The notes under the pieces were generated by a model. The model was not told the origin of the DNA. It ran no database searches and saw nothing but the letters and a program-made list of their open reading frames with translations. Below are positions 17,000 to 25,628 of a stretch of 43,113 nucleotides of DNA, in pieces; position 1 is the stretch's first letter; each line of letters opens with the position of its first letter. Both the position numbers and the translations under genes were made by a program. Origin of the DNA: Saprospiraceae bacterium (lineage in GTDB: Bacteria > Bacteroidota > Bacteroidia > Chitinophagales > Saprospiraceae); contig JAHDDE010000030.1 of assembly GCA_020629515.1 (NCBI GenBank), positions 1 to 43,113 of the forward strand, given 5' to 3'.

Positions 17000-18142
17000 T
17001 TAAAAATCAAGAATGTTTTGTTTGCCTTTTGATTTTCCCCAAAGATCTTTCTCCTTTTGGAGCACCTCTAATCTTTGAGATAGAGCCAGGTCACTTAGTT
17101 CCTTTTCTGCTTGAATAGCATTTTTGAACCGATATTCTTGACTATTTTTTTGAAATAGTCTCATCTTTTCTAAGTAGAGTGATATGTGATTGTTCTGAAC
17201 AGAATATCTATCGTCATATTTTAATTTATGATTTTCTAATAATAGATCATATGGTCCGCGCTCCATCATCAATTTTGTTATAATCGGCGCCAATTCAATG
17301 GCTATAAATAATAGAGTTATAAATAGTGTAGCCATTTTGATAGCTGCGCTCTTCATACCAGCTCGTTCTAACCCTTCAAGTCGAGCTGCGAATCCAGATA
17401 AGCCAACTCGTTTAGAAGAGGTCAATTCGCTATTTATTTGCTCTCTGATAGATAGAATGGTCGATTCATGATTTTGGATAAGTTTATTGTTTTTATCTGC
17501 GACAAAATCTAATTCTTCTTGGGCTTTATCTGCAGCGTCTTTTTTTACACGATAAATAGGGCCTATATTTTTGTTGCCTGATCCCCCTGTTCCATCAGCT
17601 TCAGCATTGGCTATTGCTATTAGATCATCTCGAACTTTTTGTTTTTCCTCAATTTCGGTTTTCCATGTACTGATTTCATCTGTCAGTGTATCAATTTGGG
17701 AAATAAATCTCGATTTTATTAAGTCATCTTGAGTCTTAAACCTTTCTTGTTCCATAAGGACGAGCTCTGATTCGATCTCAGATTGAAATATTTTAAGTTC
17801 TAATGGTTTAGCAATAACAATGGCAATTAACAAGGCCAATAGAATCCGCGGTAAGGCCATTACGAAATTAGAACTTGCTGAATTTTTTTTGATCATGGTT
17901 GATACAATCAGTCTATCCAAGTTGAATATCATAAGGCCCCATATAACACCTGTTATAAAAGAAATCGAATAATTATTAAATATGGTATATGCAGCATAAC
18001 CTGATGCAATAGCAGCGAGAAGTCCTGTGAAAAATATCGTGGCGCCGATACCAACGTATTTATTCATTTCAATTGGAGCCTTTTTTAATAAGGATCTGTT
18101 TGCACCAGAACAAAACAGAAAAAAATCTTGGATGTAGCGCAT
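17000..18142 (-). CDS. DUF4407 membrane protein
   Basis: About 380 residues from the ATG at 18142; a TTG two codons upstream is less likely. The N-terminus FFLFCSGANRSLLKKAP and the next helices (GIGATIFFTGLLAAIASGYA, then FITGVIWGLMIFNLDRLIV) are the DUF4407 signature. A third helix lies near residue 95. A long charged coiled coil runs from about 120 to 250, a fourth helix follows at about 260-285, and the C-terminal tail is again charged. Function is unknown; the topology suggests a helix bundle with an extended coiled-coil domain on one side of the membrane. It is upstream of, and co-directional with, the membrane kinase. Confidence 0.85.
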   Translation of the reverse strand: MRYIQDFFLFCSGANRSLLKKAPIEMNKYVGIGATIFFTGLLAAIASGYAAYTIFNNYSISFITGVIWGLMIFNLDRLIVSTMIKKNSASSNFVMALPRILLALLIAIVIAKPLELKIFQSEIESELVLMEQERFKTQDDLIKSRFISQIDTLTDEISTWKTEIEEKQKVRDDLIAIANAEADGTGGSGNKNIGPIYRVKKDAADKAQEELDFVADKNNKLIQNHESTILSIREQINSELTSSKRVGLSGFAARLEGLERAGMKSAAIKMATLFITLLFIAIELAPIITKLMMERGPYDLLLENHKLKYDDRYSVQNNHISLYLEKMRLFQKNSQEYRFKNAIQAEKELSDLALSQRLEVLQKEKDLWGKSKGKQNILDF

Positions 18143-18253
18143 TAGCAAAGAATTTAAATAATAGAATGTCCTCTCAACGATAGGAAGATATCAACAGATT
18201 GTACGTTTCATTATTATTTTCGACCAACTACCCATGTTGATAGGTGAATAAAT

Positions 18254-18290
18254 AAAAAGAGGTTATTTCTAATTGAAATAACCTCTTTTT
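18254..18290 (-). terminator. Intrinsic terminator
   Basis: Perfect 15-bp stem (18254-18268 with 18276-18290) around a 7-nt loop. The A5 at the left edge reads as T5 after the stem on the minus strand, and T5 follows on the plus strand. It lies just after the stop of the minus-strand exported-protein gene at 18314 and separates it from the DUF4407 gene. Confidence 0.88.
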
Positions 18291-18313
18291 ACTTTTAGTT
18301 ACTTACTTAACTT

Positions 18314-18868
18314 TCACCAAGACCATCCAAACTTAAGTCGTAATCCTAATACCGGTCCCGAAAAATCCTTATCAGAATATCCTGATAGATCTGTATTATT
18401 GAAAAATCGGTATCCTCCATCTATGCCAAGTCTGAAAAATCGAGCAATATTAATCTCGGCACCTACAGAAGGTTGTATGACTAAAACTCGATCTGAACCA
18501 ACATCTTCGACTTCCAGTTTGCCAGATCCGGCTTGAAGATAGATCATAGGGTGAATGACTCTATCGCTATTAGGTGCATATCCTAATAGTAGATCATTAC
18601 CATCTATACTTATATCACGACCATTATCATCTATATCAGAATCATAGCCTTCCCAACCAATTAAAAAGTCTTCATTAATCTCAAAAGTGAAAAATCCACC
18701 ACTGTTCAAATTAAAATTATCTCCGAAGTCTGCCATCGCATTATAGCTACCTCCCCAGATCCCAGATAGCCTAATCCCTCCATGATTATTGAACACGGTT
18801 TCTTCTTGGGCATGTATAGTTAATGTGGACAAAATGAAAAAACTAAATATGATGTAAATACTCTTCAT
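18314..18868 (-). CDS. Exported outer-membrane beta-barrel-like protein
   Basis: A 184-residue protein with a clear signal peptide (about 1-20, cleavage after IHAQ). The mature part has alternating hydrophobic and polar strands with many Gly, Tyr, Phe and Trp, an acidic loop near residue 75 and an aromatic C-terminus (LKFGWSW), as in small outer-membrane beta-barrels. I recognise no specific family. It is monocistronic: a strong terminator follows, and a 130-bp gap separates it from the gene upstream. Confidence 0.72.
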   Translation of the reverse strand: MKSIYIIFSFFILSTLTIHAQEETVFNNHGGIRLSGIWGGSYNAMADFGDNFNLNSGGFFTFEINEDFLIGWEGYDSDIDDNGRDISIDGNDLLLGYAPNSDRVIHPMIYLQAGSGKLEVEDVGSDRVLVIQPSVGAEINIARFFRLGIDGGYRFFNNTDLSGYSDKDFSGPVLGLRLKFGWSW

Positions 18869-18998
18869 AATAATAGGATTGTAATAATGAAATAATTAAA
18901 CTAATGACGTACCTAAACTATGTGAAAGTTGCACCGATAAATAAAATTTAAGATGAACTTAAGAGAATTTAAGATTAGGGGAGCTAATTAGTTTGATA

Positions 18999-19445
18999 TC
19001 ACTTTATTAGTTCGGCATTAACCAGTTGATAATTAAATCCAGAGGGATTTATCTTTTTTAAGATTAAGGTGCCTTTAAATTTTAGCAGTGTATTATTTAA
19101 ATCTTGAGAGGGAATTGACTTTGGCTTTATATATAAATCCATAACTGTTTCTGGGCCTGCTTGGCCACAAAAGAAACAGGCGGCATATGAGTTTCTTGAT
19201 AAGGCATATGAAAAATTCATTGCGTCAAGAGGTATTACATACCCTGAGATATAAATGACTTGGTCATGATACTGAATTACCTTTTCTCCAAAGTCTGCCA
19301 CCATCAGATCATACCCACTGATAGAATCAGTTTGTTCACTCCATTGCACATCTGAGAGGACCTCCCAAGATATATTTTCTTGACCATAAAGATTTAATCC
19401 TAAAATGTAATTTACGATATGGATGAGTAGCAACTTTTTTAGCAT
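18999..19445 (-). CDS. Exported DUF3299-like protein
   Basis: A 148-residue protein with an N-terminal signal sequence (about 1-21). The motif YISGYVIPLDA followed by a Cys-rich CFFCGQAGPE segment and a beta-rich C-terminus (LKFKGTLILKK) resembles the DUF3299 pattern of exported proteins. No reaction is known. The CxxC pair could bind a metal or form a disulphide (inference). It is transcribed away from holA, and a minus-strand terminator hairpin lies in its upstream gap. Confidence 0.65.
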   Translation of the reverse strand: MLKKLLLIHIVNYILGLNLYGQENISWEVLSDVQWSEQTDSISGYDLMVADFGEKVIQYHDQVIYISGYVIPLDAMNFSYALSRNSYAACFFCGQAGPETVMDLYIKPKSIPSQDLNNTLLKFKGTLILKKINPSGFNYQLVNAELIK

Positions 19446-19490
19446 TCCTCAAAACAAAAGAGAATTTAACTGGATTGCAATAATTAAATT

Positions 19491-19522
19491 AAAAAGGCAT
19501 CAAAAACATAGTTTTGATGCCT
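19491..19522 (-). terminator. Minus-strand intrinsic terminator with no adjacent minus-strand gene
   Basis: Perfect 11-bp stem (19495-19505 with 19512-19522) and 6-nt loop. The A5 run at 19491-19495 becomes a T-tract after the stem on the minus strand. The nearest upstream minus-strand gene ends at 20722, beyond the whole of holA, so this hairpin may end a transcript antisense to holA, end a small RNA, or act as a leader attenuator for the gene at 18999-19445. Confidence 0.75.
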
Positions 19523-19700
19523 ATCTCATTTTGTTTACTCAATCATACCAATTTAGGGCATACACTGCAGCATAATTCCAAGATGCAAAGATGAGGCAAG
19601 CAATAATTTATTTATTAACCATAAATGGGTATTATGCAACTACATTTCACATTACTTAGATCATTGCATATTATTGTGATGCTTTATCAAATCGATTCAA

Positions 19701-20720
19701 TTGGAATATAGAAGTTCAGATCAAGTTTTAAAAGAGCTACAAGAGAATAGATATAAGCCGGTGTATATATTGCATGGCGAAGAAGCCTATTTTATTGATG
19801 AAATTTCTGACTTTATAGAAAAGAATGCATTAACAGAAGCTGAGAAGGCCTTTAACCAAGTAGTCGTCTATGGTAGAGAAGTCGAGTTCAAGCAGATATA
19901 TGATGAAGCGCGACAGTTTCCCATGATGGCTCAAAGACGGGTAGTTATCGTGAAGGAGGCACAAGACTTGAAGCAATTGAAAGAATTAGAACGTTACATA
20001 AGTGCACCGGCTGATCAAACCGTTTTAGTCTTGTGTCACAAAAACAAAAATATTGATGGTCGAATTAAATGGGTAAAGCTTGCTAAAAAAGATCCTAATT
20101 TGGTCATCTTCAATTCATTACCTATTAAGGATTGGAATCTGTCTCAATGGATCAATCAATACCTAAGAAATAAAAATCGAAAGATAACTCCTAAGGCTAA
20201 TCAAATGCTTTGCGAATATTTGGGTACTGATATCAAAAAATTAGTCAACGAGATCGCTAAAGTAGAACTCAACGTAGGTATTGAAAAAGTAATTGATGAA
20301 GATGATATAGAAAAGCATGTTGGTATTAGTAAGGAATACAATGTTTTTGAGTTGTTAAAAGCATTGAACTATCGAAGCATGGATAAATCATTGTTCATTG
20401 CTCAGAATTTGATGGATAATATCAAAAAAAATCCTTTACCGATGTTACTTTCTCCTATGTCCACCAATTTTATGAGAGTCTTAATTGTCCAACGGAATAT
20501 CCGTAGTAGAGATGAGGAGTTGGCTAAGATGATTAATACTTTTAAGGGCTTCGTAAGAGATATTAGAATTGGAGCTAAATCCTATAAAGAGACCAGTATA
20601 AGAAAGATTATAACACTTATCAAAGAAACCGATGCAAAATCCAAAGGCGTTGGTAATCGAAGTACAGAACACCAAGAGATGTTTAAAGAGTTAGTGCTTA
20701 ATATCCTACTACTTCCTTAA
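19701..20720 (+). CDS. holA: DNA polymerase III delta subunit
   Basis: 339 residues, the clamp-loader delta subunit that opens the sliding clamp. The N-terminus (YKPVYILHGEEAYFIDEISDFIE) and the QRRVVIVKEAQDLK strand are characteristic. The rest matches the family's AAA+-like domain followed by the helical C-terminal collar, and the length is normal. The start is TTG at 19701: the nearest in-frame upstream stop is at 19677-19679 with no ATG or GTG between, and the conserved region begins a few residues later. It converges tail-to-tail with the next gene, leaving one base between the stops. Confidence 0.93.
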   Translation: MEYRSSDQVLKELQENRYKPVYILHGEEAYFIDEISDFIEKNALTEAEKAFNQVVVYGREVEFKQIYDEARQFPMMAQRRVVIVKEAQDLKQLKELERYISAPADQTVLVLCHKNKNIDGRIKWVKLAKKDPNLVIFNSLPIKDWNLSQWINQYLRNKNRKITPKANQMLCEYLGTDIKKLVNEIAKVELNVGIEKVIDEDDIEKHVGISKEYNVFELLKALNYRSMDKSLFIAQNLMDNIKKNPLPMLLSPMSTNFMRVLIVQRNIRSRDEELAKMINTFKGFVRDIRIGAKSYKETSIRKIITLIKETDAKSKGVGNRSTEHQEMFKELVLNILLLP

Positions 20721-20721
20721 G

Positions 20722-21135
20722 TCATTTAGTTGTATTTAAGTATTTGCTAAATACTCTAAATCCCCAATAGGCACTCGGCAAATAAACCATAATGTCAATA
20801 ATCATAAACCAAATTGGATGAGGTGTTAATATCACTCTTATGATACCCATAACAAGCATAAATGCTCCAATAAAAAGGGCTAATTTTTTCTGATGATTTA
20901 AAGCGATTTTACTTGCCGTCAATGCTCCGGAGAATGATCCAATGATGTGAGCTATAATTACTATTATGAAAGCTCCGATAGGTAAAGAAGACATATATTC
21001 TTTCATAGCGTCCATATCTGAAGGATTAATATCTTCTGATATAGGGAATAGACTACTATTGATATTATAAACAAAATATGTCGCCAAAAAAGCCACAAAT
21101 AAACCGGTGATTACGGCTATAATGTTTCGTGCCAT
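20722..21135 (-). CDS. Small four-helix membrane protein of unknown function
   Basis: A 137-residue integral membrane protein with hydrophobic helices near residues 5-25, 52-72, 85-103 and 108-128. A short acidic loop follows the first helix (about 30-48, rich in Asp, Met and Glu). I do not recognise a family. It lies 11 bp downstream of gamma-glutamyltransferase on the same strand and is the last gene of that probable operon. It converges with holA with one base between the stops. Confidence 0.7.
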   Translation of the reverse strand: MARNIIAVITGLFVAFLATYFVYNINSSLFPISEDINPSDMDAMKEYMSSLPIGAFIIVIIAHIIGSFSGALTASKIALNHQKKLALFIGAFMLVMGIIRVILTPHPIWFMIIDIMVYLPSAYWGFRVFSKYLNTTK

Positions 21136-21146
21136 TATTGATAATT

Positions 21147-22895
21147 TTAATATCCTAAAGCAGTGTCATCAGCTCTTCTATCGGCGGCAATTTCTAACTT
21201 TCCATCAGCTCTCTTTATTATTGTTTCTATTTTGCCAATTAAACCAGACCCACCAGTAACCTCTGCTCGAGACTTCAAAGTATGTCCCATATCACTTAAT
21301 GATTTTATCATATCATCGCTAAAGCAATCAGGTTCGTAAAAGGTGGCATCAGGGAGCCACTGGTGATGAAAACGGCATGCTTGAGTAGCTTCCGTTGCAT
21401 CCATTTCAAAATCTAAAATGTTGACGATAGTCTGAAAAACTGATGTGATTATTGTTGACCCGCCAGGAGTACCAACAACAATTTTTAATTCTTGATCCGA
21501 ATTAAGTACGATAGTTGGAGTCATCGAACTGAGCATTCTTTTGCCAGGTTGAATTTTATTAGCTTCATTACCAACTAATCCAAAATAATTTGGAACTCCT
21601 GGTTTTGCGCTAAAATCATCCATTTCATTATTTAGGAAAAAACCCGCTCCACCTACAACTACTTTAGATCCGTATCCTGTATTGATAGTTGTTGTTACCG
21701 AAACTGCATTCCCTTTTTCATCTACGATTGAAAAATGAGTCGTCTCTTCGCTTTCATATGGTACAGGAGTTCCAGCTTCTATATCACTACTCAAAGAAGC
21801 TTTTTGAGGGTCGAAAGTGGACATCCGATCATTATTATATTCATCAGTAATTAGACCTTCTAATGGCACATTATAGTAGTCGCTATCTCCGAGATGTGTT
21901 GCTCGGTCAGCATAGACTCTCCGTTCCGCTTCAATCATAAGATGGATCGCTTCTTTGGAATGAAATCCATAGTTGCCAATATCATAAGGCTCTATACTGC
22001 CTAGTAATTGCTGTAAGGCTATACCTCCACTTGATGGAGGAGGCATAGAGATTATTGTATTTCCTTTATATTGACCGATTAGGGGTTTTCTCCATTTAGC
22101 TTCATAGTTAGAAAGATCTTCATGAGTAATGATTCCTCCTCCTCTCTGCATCTCAGCTACTATACTATCAGCAACCCATCCTTTATAGAATCCATCAAAT
22201 CCATTGTCTCTTATAGCTTCCAGTACCTGAGCTAATTCAGGTTGTTTAAGGATTTCTCCAGGGAGCCATTCCGAATTTTTAACAAATCTGGAAGGTCTTG
22301 TATTTACTTTTTCGAATCGCTCTTTATAGCGATTAAGGGCTTTTGCCTCTCGAATGGTAAGTTCGACACCATTTCGTGCCAATTCTATTGAGGGGTTTAA
22401 AAGTTTAGACCAATCTTTAAGTGCGCTGTATTTGTCAAATGCCTCTATCATTCCGCTGACAGTACCTGGCACACCTGAAGCCAAATGTCCATTGGTGCTT
22501 AATCCTTTGATTACATTTCCTTCTGGGTCGAGATACATGTCTTTATGTGCAGCTCCTGGTGCCATTTCTCTAAAATCTAATGCATCTGTTGTGCCATCAG
22601 CATTTCTTAAAACCATGAATCCTCCTCCTCCAATGTTGCCTGCTACAGGATAACAAACTGCCAGAGCAAACTGTGTTGCTATTGCTGCATCTACGGCATT
22701 ACCTCCTTCCTCGAGTATCTCTAATCCAATTAATGATGCTGCTGGATGTGCGCTCGCAATCCCCGCATGATCAGCAACAGCTTCTTTCTTTATTTGGTCT
22801 TGAATACTTACTTTATTAATGGTCGGTTCTGAGCAAGAATGCCACAATAAGTTCAATAAAAGAATAGTGTATATAGGAATGAGTAAAGTTTTCAT
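21147..22895 (-). CDS. ggt: Gamma-glutamyltransferase
   Basis: 582 residues; an exported enzyme that cleaves gamma-glutamyl bonds of glutathione and related amides. The proenzyme splits itself before the nucleophilic Thr, here T385 in the family motif TTHFSIVD. Other family hallmarks are GGNAVDAAIATQFAL, GGGGFMV with D-F-R-E shortly after, PPPSSGG, and GTPGGSTII near the C-terminus. The N-terminus is a signal sequence ending in WHSC, possibly a non-canonical lipobox (C21), so it may be a periplasmic lipoprotein. It lies in a probable operon, 24 bp after the LON-domain gene and 11 bp before the membrane-protein gene. Confidence 0.96.
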   Translation of the reverse strand: MKTLLIPIYTILLLNLLWHSCSEPTINKVSIQDQIKKEAVADHAGIASAHPAASLIGLEILEEGGNAVDAAIATQFALAVCYPVAGNIGGGGFMVLRNADGTTDALDFREMAPGAAHKDMYLDPEGNVIKGLSTNGHLASGVPGTVSGMIEAFDKYSALKDWSKLLNPSIELARNGVELTIREAKALNRYKERFEKVNTRPSRFVKNSEWLPGEILKQPELAQVLEAIRDNGFDGFYKGWVADSIVAEMQRGGGIITHEDLSNYEAKWRKPLIGQYKGNTIISMPPPSSGGIALQQLLGSIEPYDIGNYGFHSKEAIHLMIEAERRVYADRATHLGDSDYYNVPLEGLITDEYNNDRMSTFDPQKASLSSDIEAGTPVPYESEETTHFSIVDEKGNAVSVTTTINTGYGSKVVVGGAGFFLNNEMDDFSAKPGVPNYFGLVGNEANKIQPGKRMLSSMTPTIVLNSDQELKIVVGTPGGSTIITSVFQTIVNILDFEMDATEATQACRFHHQWLPDATFYEPDCFSDDMIKSLSDMGHTLKSRAEVTGGSGLIGKIETIIKRADGKLEIAADRRADDTALGY

Positions 22896-22919
22896 TTATT
22901 TCAGATATATGCGTTGAAA

Positions 22920-23561
22920 TTAAACTTTTGGAGGGATAATGTTTCTAAAATGACCGTTCATTTGAATTTTTTTTCTGAGCTCTTCCATTTCTTTAACTTT
23001 TGGAATCATCTGATTGAGATGTTCTATCATATACCTTTGACGATCTACCTCTGCTGATATTTGTAAGAACTCGTATTCTTGTTGGATACTAAAACCTACC
23101 TTATTAGCTATCTCGAATGTCGAAAACGTTTTATTTAAGGGTTGAGGAAGATCGTTAATTTTCATATATCGATATAAGTCCTTAAGTAGCTCTTTAATGA
23201 TCGTATATTCAGATTCTTGTCCATCGATATCCCAGTAAGGTTCTAATATAAATCCCCCTGGGTAAAGTTTGCTTGGATATTTTTTTACGTATCTAACTAT
23301 TTTGATTGGGCATAATCCTTTTATCACTATATCCATTCTCCCATCTGGGTAGGTCATAGCTATTTTTGTCACTTCGACTTTAGTACCATATTCTAATGCT
23401 TGATCATCTTTGTAATAAGGAATACAGAATTCAATATTATTCTGAGTTGCATCTTTAATGAGCTGTCGGTATCTGGCTTCGAAAATGTGCAAGTTTAAAT
23501 TTTGACCAGGAAATACTACTAACTCTAAAGGAAATAATGCGACTAATCTTAAATCTTCCAT
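22920..23561 (-). CDS. LON substrate-binding (N-terminal) domain protein
   Basis: About 213 residues from the ATG at 23561. A longer frame begins with TTG at 23627, but its extra 22 residues precede the conserved domain and would collide with the start of the divergent gene. The LON N-domain signature is clear: ALFPLELVVFPGQNLNLHIF at the start, then F-E-A-R-Y-R-Q-L, G-T-K-V-E-V-T-K and G-R-M-D-I-V-I-K-G. There is no ATPase or protease domain, so it is a stand-alone member whose role in the family is unclear. It is the first gene of the probable operon with ggt. Confidence 0.88.
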   Translation of the reverse strand: MEDLRLVALFPLELVVFPGQNLNLHIFEARYRQLIKDATQNNIEFCIPYYKDDQALEYGTKVEVTKIAMTYPDGRMDIVIKGLCPIKIVRYVKKYPSKLYPGGFILEPYWDIDGQESEYTIIKELLKDLYRYMKINDLPQPLNKTFSTFEIANKVGFSIQQEYEFLQISAEVDRQRYMIEHLNQMIPKVKEMEELRKKIQMNGHFRNIIPPKV

Positions 23562-23626
23562 ATCTTGCTTATTAATTCTTAGAGACCCTACAATTGTACT
23601 AATTAGCCATTTAATTTTCTTAAACA

Positions 23627-24928
23627 ATGCCTGTAAATATTCCAGAATCGGATCGAAAAAGAGTAGTGATTGTAGGAGCGGGATTTGGAGGGCTTACATT
23701 GGCAAAAAAACTGAGTAAAAAGAATTTTCAAGTTGTTCTGATTGATAAAAATAACTTTCATCAGTTCCAACCATTGTATTACCAAGTGGCCATGTCCGGA
23801 TTAGAGCCTTCGTCCATTAGCTTTCCTCTTCGAAAAGCTTTTCAAAGGTCACCTAATATTACTATAAGGGTAACTGAGGTAACTGAAATCAGAACAGATA
23901 AAAATCAACTTATTACTCCTCTGGGTTATGTGAACTATGATATATTAGTTTTAGCCTACGGGACTCAGTCAAATTATTTTGGTAATAAGAAGTTTGAAGC
24001 ATACAGCTATCCTCTAAAATCTGTTTCCCAAGCCCTTTATGTAAGAAATGAAATTTTATCGGATTTGGAAGATGCATTAATCACCAGAGACTATGAATCG
24101 CGTCAAAAGTTTTTAGATATAGTGATTGTTGGAGGAGGACCCACTGGTGTTGAAATGGCTGGAGCATTAGCTGAAATGAAGAATTATATCTTGCCAAAGG
24201 ATTATCCCGAATTGGATACATCCGAAGTAGATATCTATTTAGTACAAGGTGCCAAAAGGTTGTTGCCAGGTATGTCTGAATATGCCTCTGAAAAAGCGCT
24301 TAAATGTTTGACCGATATTGGAGTAAATGTAAAGATAGGTTGTCGAGTTATTGATGTAGATCAAGATTTTGTCTATCTCAATGATGATTCTAAAATTAGA
24401 ACAAGAAAGGTAATATGGGCCGCTGGAGTAAAATGTCCTAAAATGAAAGGATTAGCTGAAAGTACCTATGGGAGAGGGAATAGGTTATTAGTTAATGATC
24501 AGCTAAAAGTAATGAACTATGATAATATTTTCGCTATTGGTGATATATCATTGCTTATTTCTAAAGATTGGGAGCATGGGCATCCTCAAGTAGCACAAGT
24601 GGCTATTCAACAAGCAAAACATTTAGCTAATAACTTAATAAAGAAACGTGAGGATAATTTTGTGTATAAAGACTTGGGAAGTATGGCCACAATAGGTCGA
24701 AATAAAGCCGTTGTCGAATTGCCAAGCTTTAAATTCTCAGGATTTTTTGCATGGGTGGTATGGTTGTTTGTGCATATACGTGCCTTAGTGGGTGTGAGAA
24801 ATAGGGTAGTAGTTATGTTGAATTGGTTTTGGAGTTATATCACCTATGATCAGTCTTTAAGGTTGATTATAAGACCCTATAAAAAGAAATATTATGAAGA
24901 AAATGGCCATGAAGAGTTGAATTCATGA
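23627..24928 (+). CDS. ndh: Type II NADH dehydrogenase (NDH-2)
   Basis: 433 residues, a single-subunit FAD enzyme that passes electrons from NADH to quinone without pumping protons. FAD motif GAGFGG lies at residues 17-22, the second dinucleotide motif VGGGPTG near 168, and the FAD-closing AIGD near 305. The N-terminal NFHQFQPLYYQVAMSGLEP is typical. The C-terminal third has a hydrophobic Trp/Val-rich segment (FFAWVVWLFVHI) that serves as the membrane anchor in NDH-2. It is divergent from the LON-domain gene across about 65 bp, with TAATTTTC at 23612-23619 as a one-mismatch -7 element. Confidence 0.94.
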   Translation: MPVNIPESDRKRVVIVGAGFGGLTLAKKLSKKNFQVVLIDKNNFHQFQPLYYQVAMSGLEPSSISFPLRKAFQRSPNITIRVTEVTEIRTDKNQLITPLGYVNYDILVLAYGTQSNYFGNKKFEAYSYPLKSVSQALYVRNEILSDLEDALITRDYESRQKFLDIVIVGGGPTGVEMAGALAEMKNYILPKDYPELDTSEVDIYLVQGAKRLLPGMSEYASEKALKCLTDIGVNVKIGCRVIDVDQDFVYLNDDSKIRTRKVIWAAGVKCPKMKGLAESTYGRGNRLLVNDQLKVMNYDNIFAIGDISLLISKDWEHGHPQVAQVAIQQAKHLANNLIKKREDNFVYKDLGSMATIGRNKAVVELPSFKFSGFFAWVVWLFVHIRALVGVRNRVVVMLNWFWSYITYDQSLRLIIRPYKKKYYEENGHEELNS

Positions 24929-24974
24929 CCATTATATCTTTATAAAATTATTTGAATCTTATGAAGATCAGTGA

Positions 24975-25550
24975 TTAGTAAACTAAATTGATTATTAATT
25001 TAAATTCATCACTGATCGTTTTATCACCAAGATTGTCAAAGAATTTTCCTGAACCATACTTTATGTCATATTTAGTTCTATCAATGACTATAGTAGCTTG
25101 AGCACTATTATCTTCAAAAGTACTTTGAAAAGTAATTGGTTGAGTGATTCCTTTTATTTCTAATTCTGCAGTTATGTGTGCGATGTCGTCAGTATAGTCA
25201 ACATTAGTTATCTCCATATAAGCCGTGTTATAATTAGAGACAGAAAAAAAGTCGTCAGATTTTAGATGACCCAATAATTTATTTCCCCATTCACCCTGTA
25301 GGTCATCGACTGTAATTGAGGTCATATCCATAGTGATAGAACCTCCGATAAGTAAACCATCATTAAACATTAATTGTCCACTTTTTAACGATACTGTGCC
25401 GTTATGTTTGCCAGTGATTTTTTCTCCAATCCATTCTATTGTACTTTCTTGGGTGTTAATATCTAAGGCCACTTCTTCGTTTTCGGCTTGAGAATAAACT
25501 AATGAAGTTATTCCTACGCTCATTAGAATAAATAATAAAATCTGTTTCAT
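24975..25550 (-). CDS. YceI family periplasmic lipid-binding protein
   Basis: 191 residues. A signal peptide (about 1-20, ending VYSQ) is followed by the lipocalin-like YceI domain: STIEWIGEKITGKHNGTVSL, the GSITMDMTSITVDD strand, KSDDFF, and a C-terminal F-K-L-I-I-N-L-V-Y. Family members bind polyisoprenoid-type lipids; the ligand here is unknown. It converges with NDH-2, with a 46-bp gap. A 10-bp inverted repeat (24966-24975 and 25008-25017) spans its stop codon but has a 32-nt loop. Confidence 0.92.
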   Translation of the reverse strand: MKQILLFILMSVGITSLVYSQAENEEVALDINTQESTIEWIGEKITGKHNGTVSLKSGQLMFNDGLLIGGSITMDMTSITVDDLQGEWGNKLLGHLKSDDFFSVSNYNTAYMEITNVDYTDDIAHITAELEIKGITQPITFQSTFEDNSAQATIVIDRTKYDIKYGSGKFFDNLGDKTISDEFKLIINLVY

Positions 25551-25628
25551 AAAATCTATTGTTTTGTTATTTGATGTTTAAACAACGAATAGTTAAAATG
25601 GTTGTTATGAGTTAGAAATTTATCTCTG

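Noticed and set aside
22354-22653. 99-codon frame antisense to gamma-glutamyltransferase
   Set aside because: Lies wholly within a conserved enzyme domain on the other strand.
23562-23627. N-terminal extension of the LON-domain protein from TTG 23627
   Set aside because: Basic, non-conserved residues before the domain; an ATG at 23561 gives a family-length protein and leaves room for the divergent promoters.
24966-25017. 10-bp inverted repeat between NDH-2 and YceI as a terminator
   Set aside because: The loop is 32 nt, there is no T-tract, and the right arm lies inside YceI coding sequence, so it may be chance.
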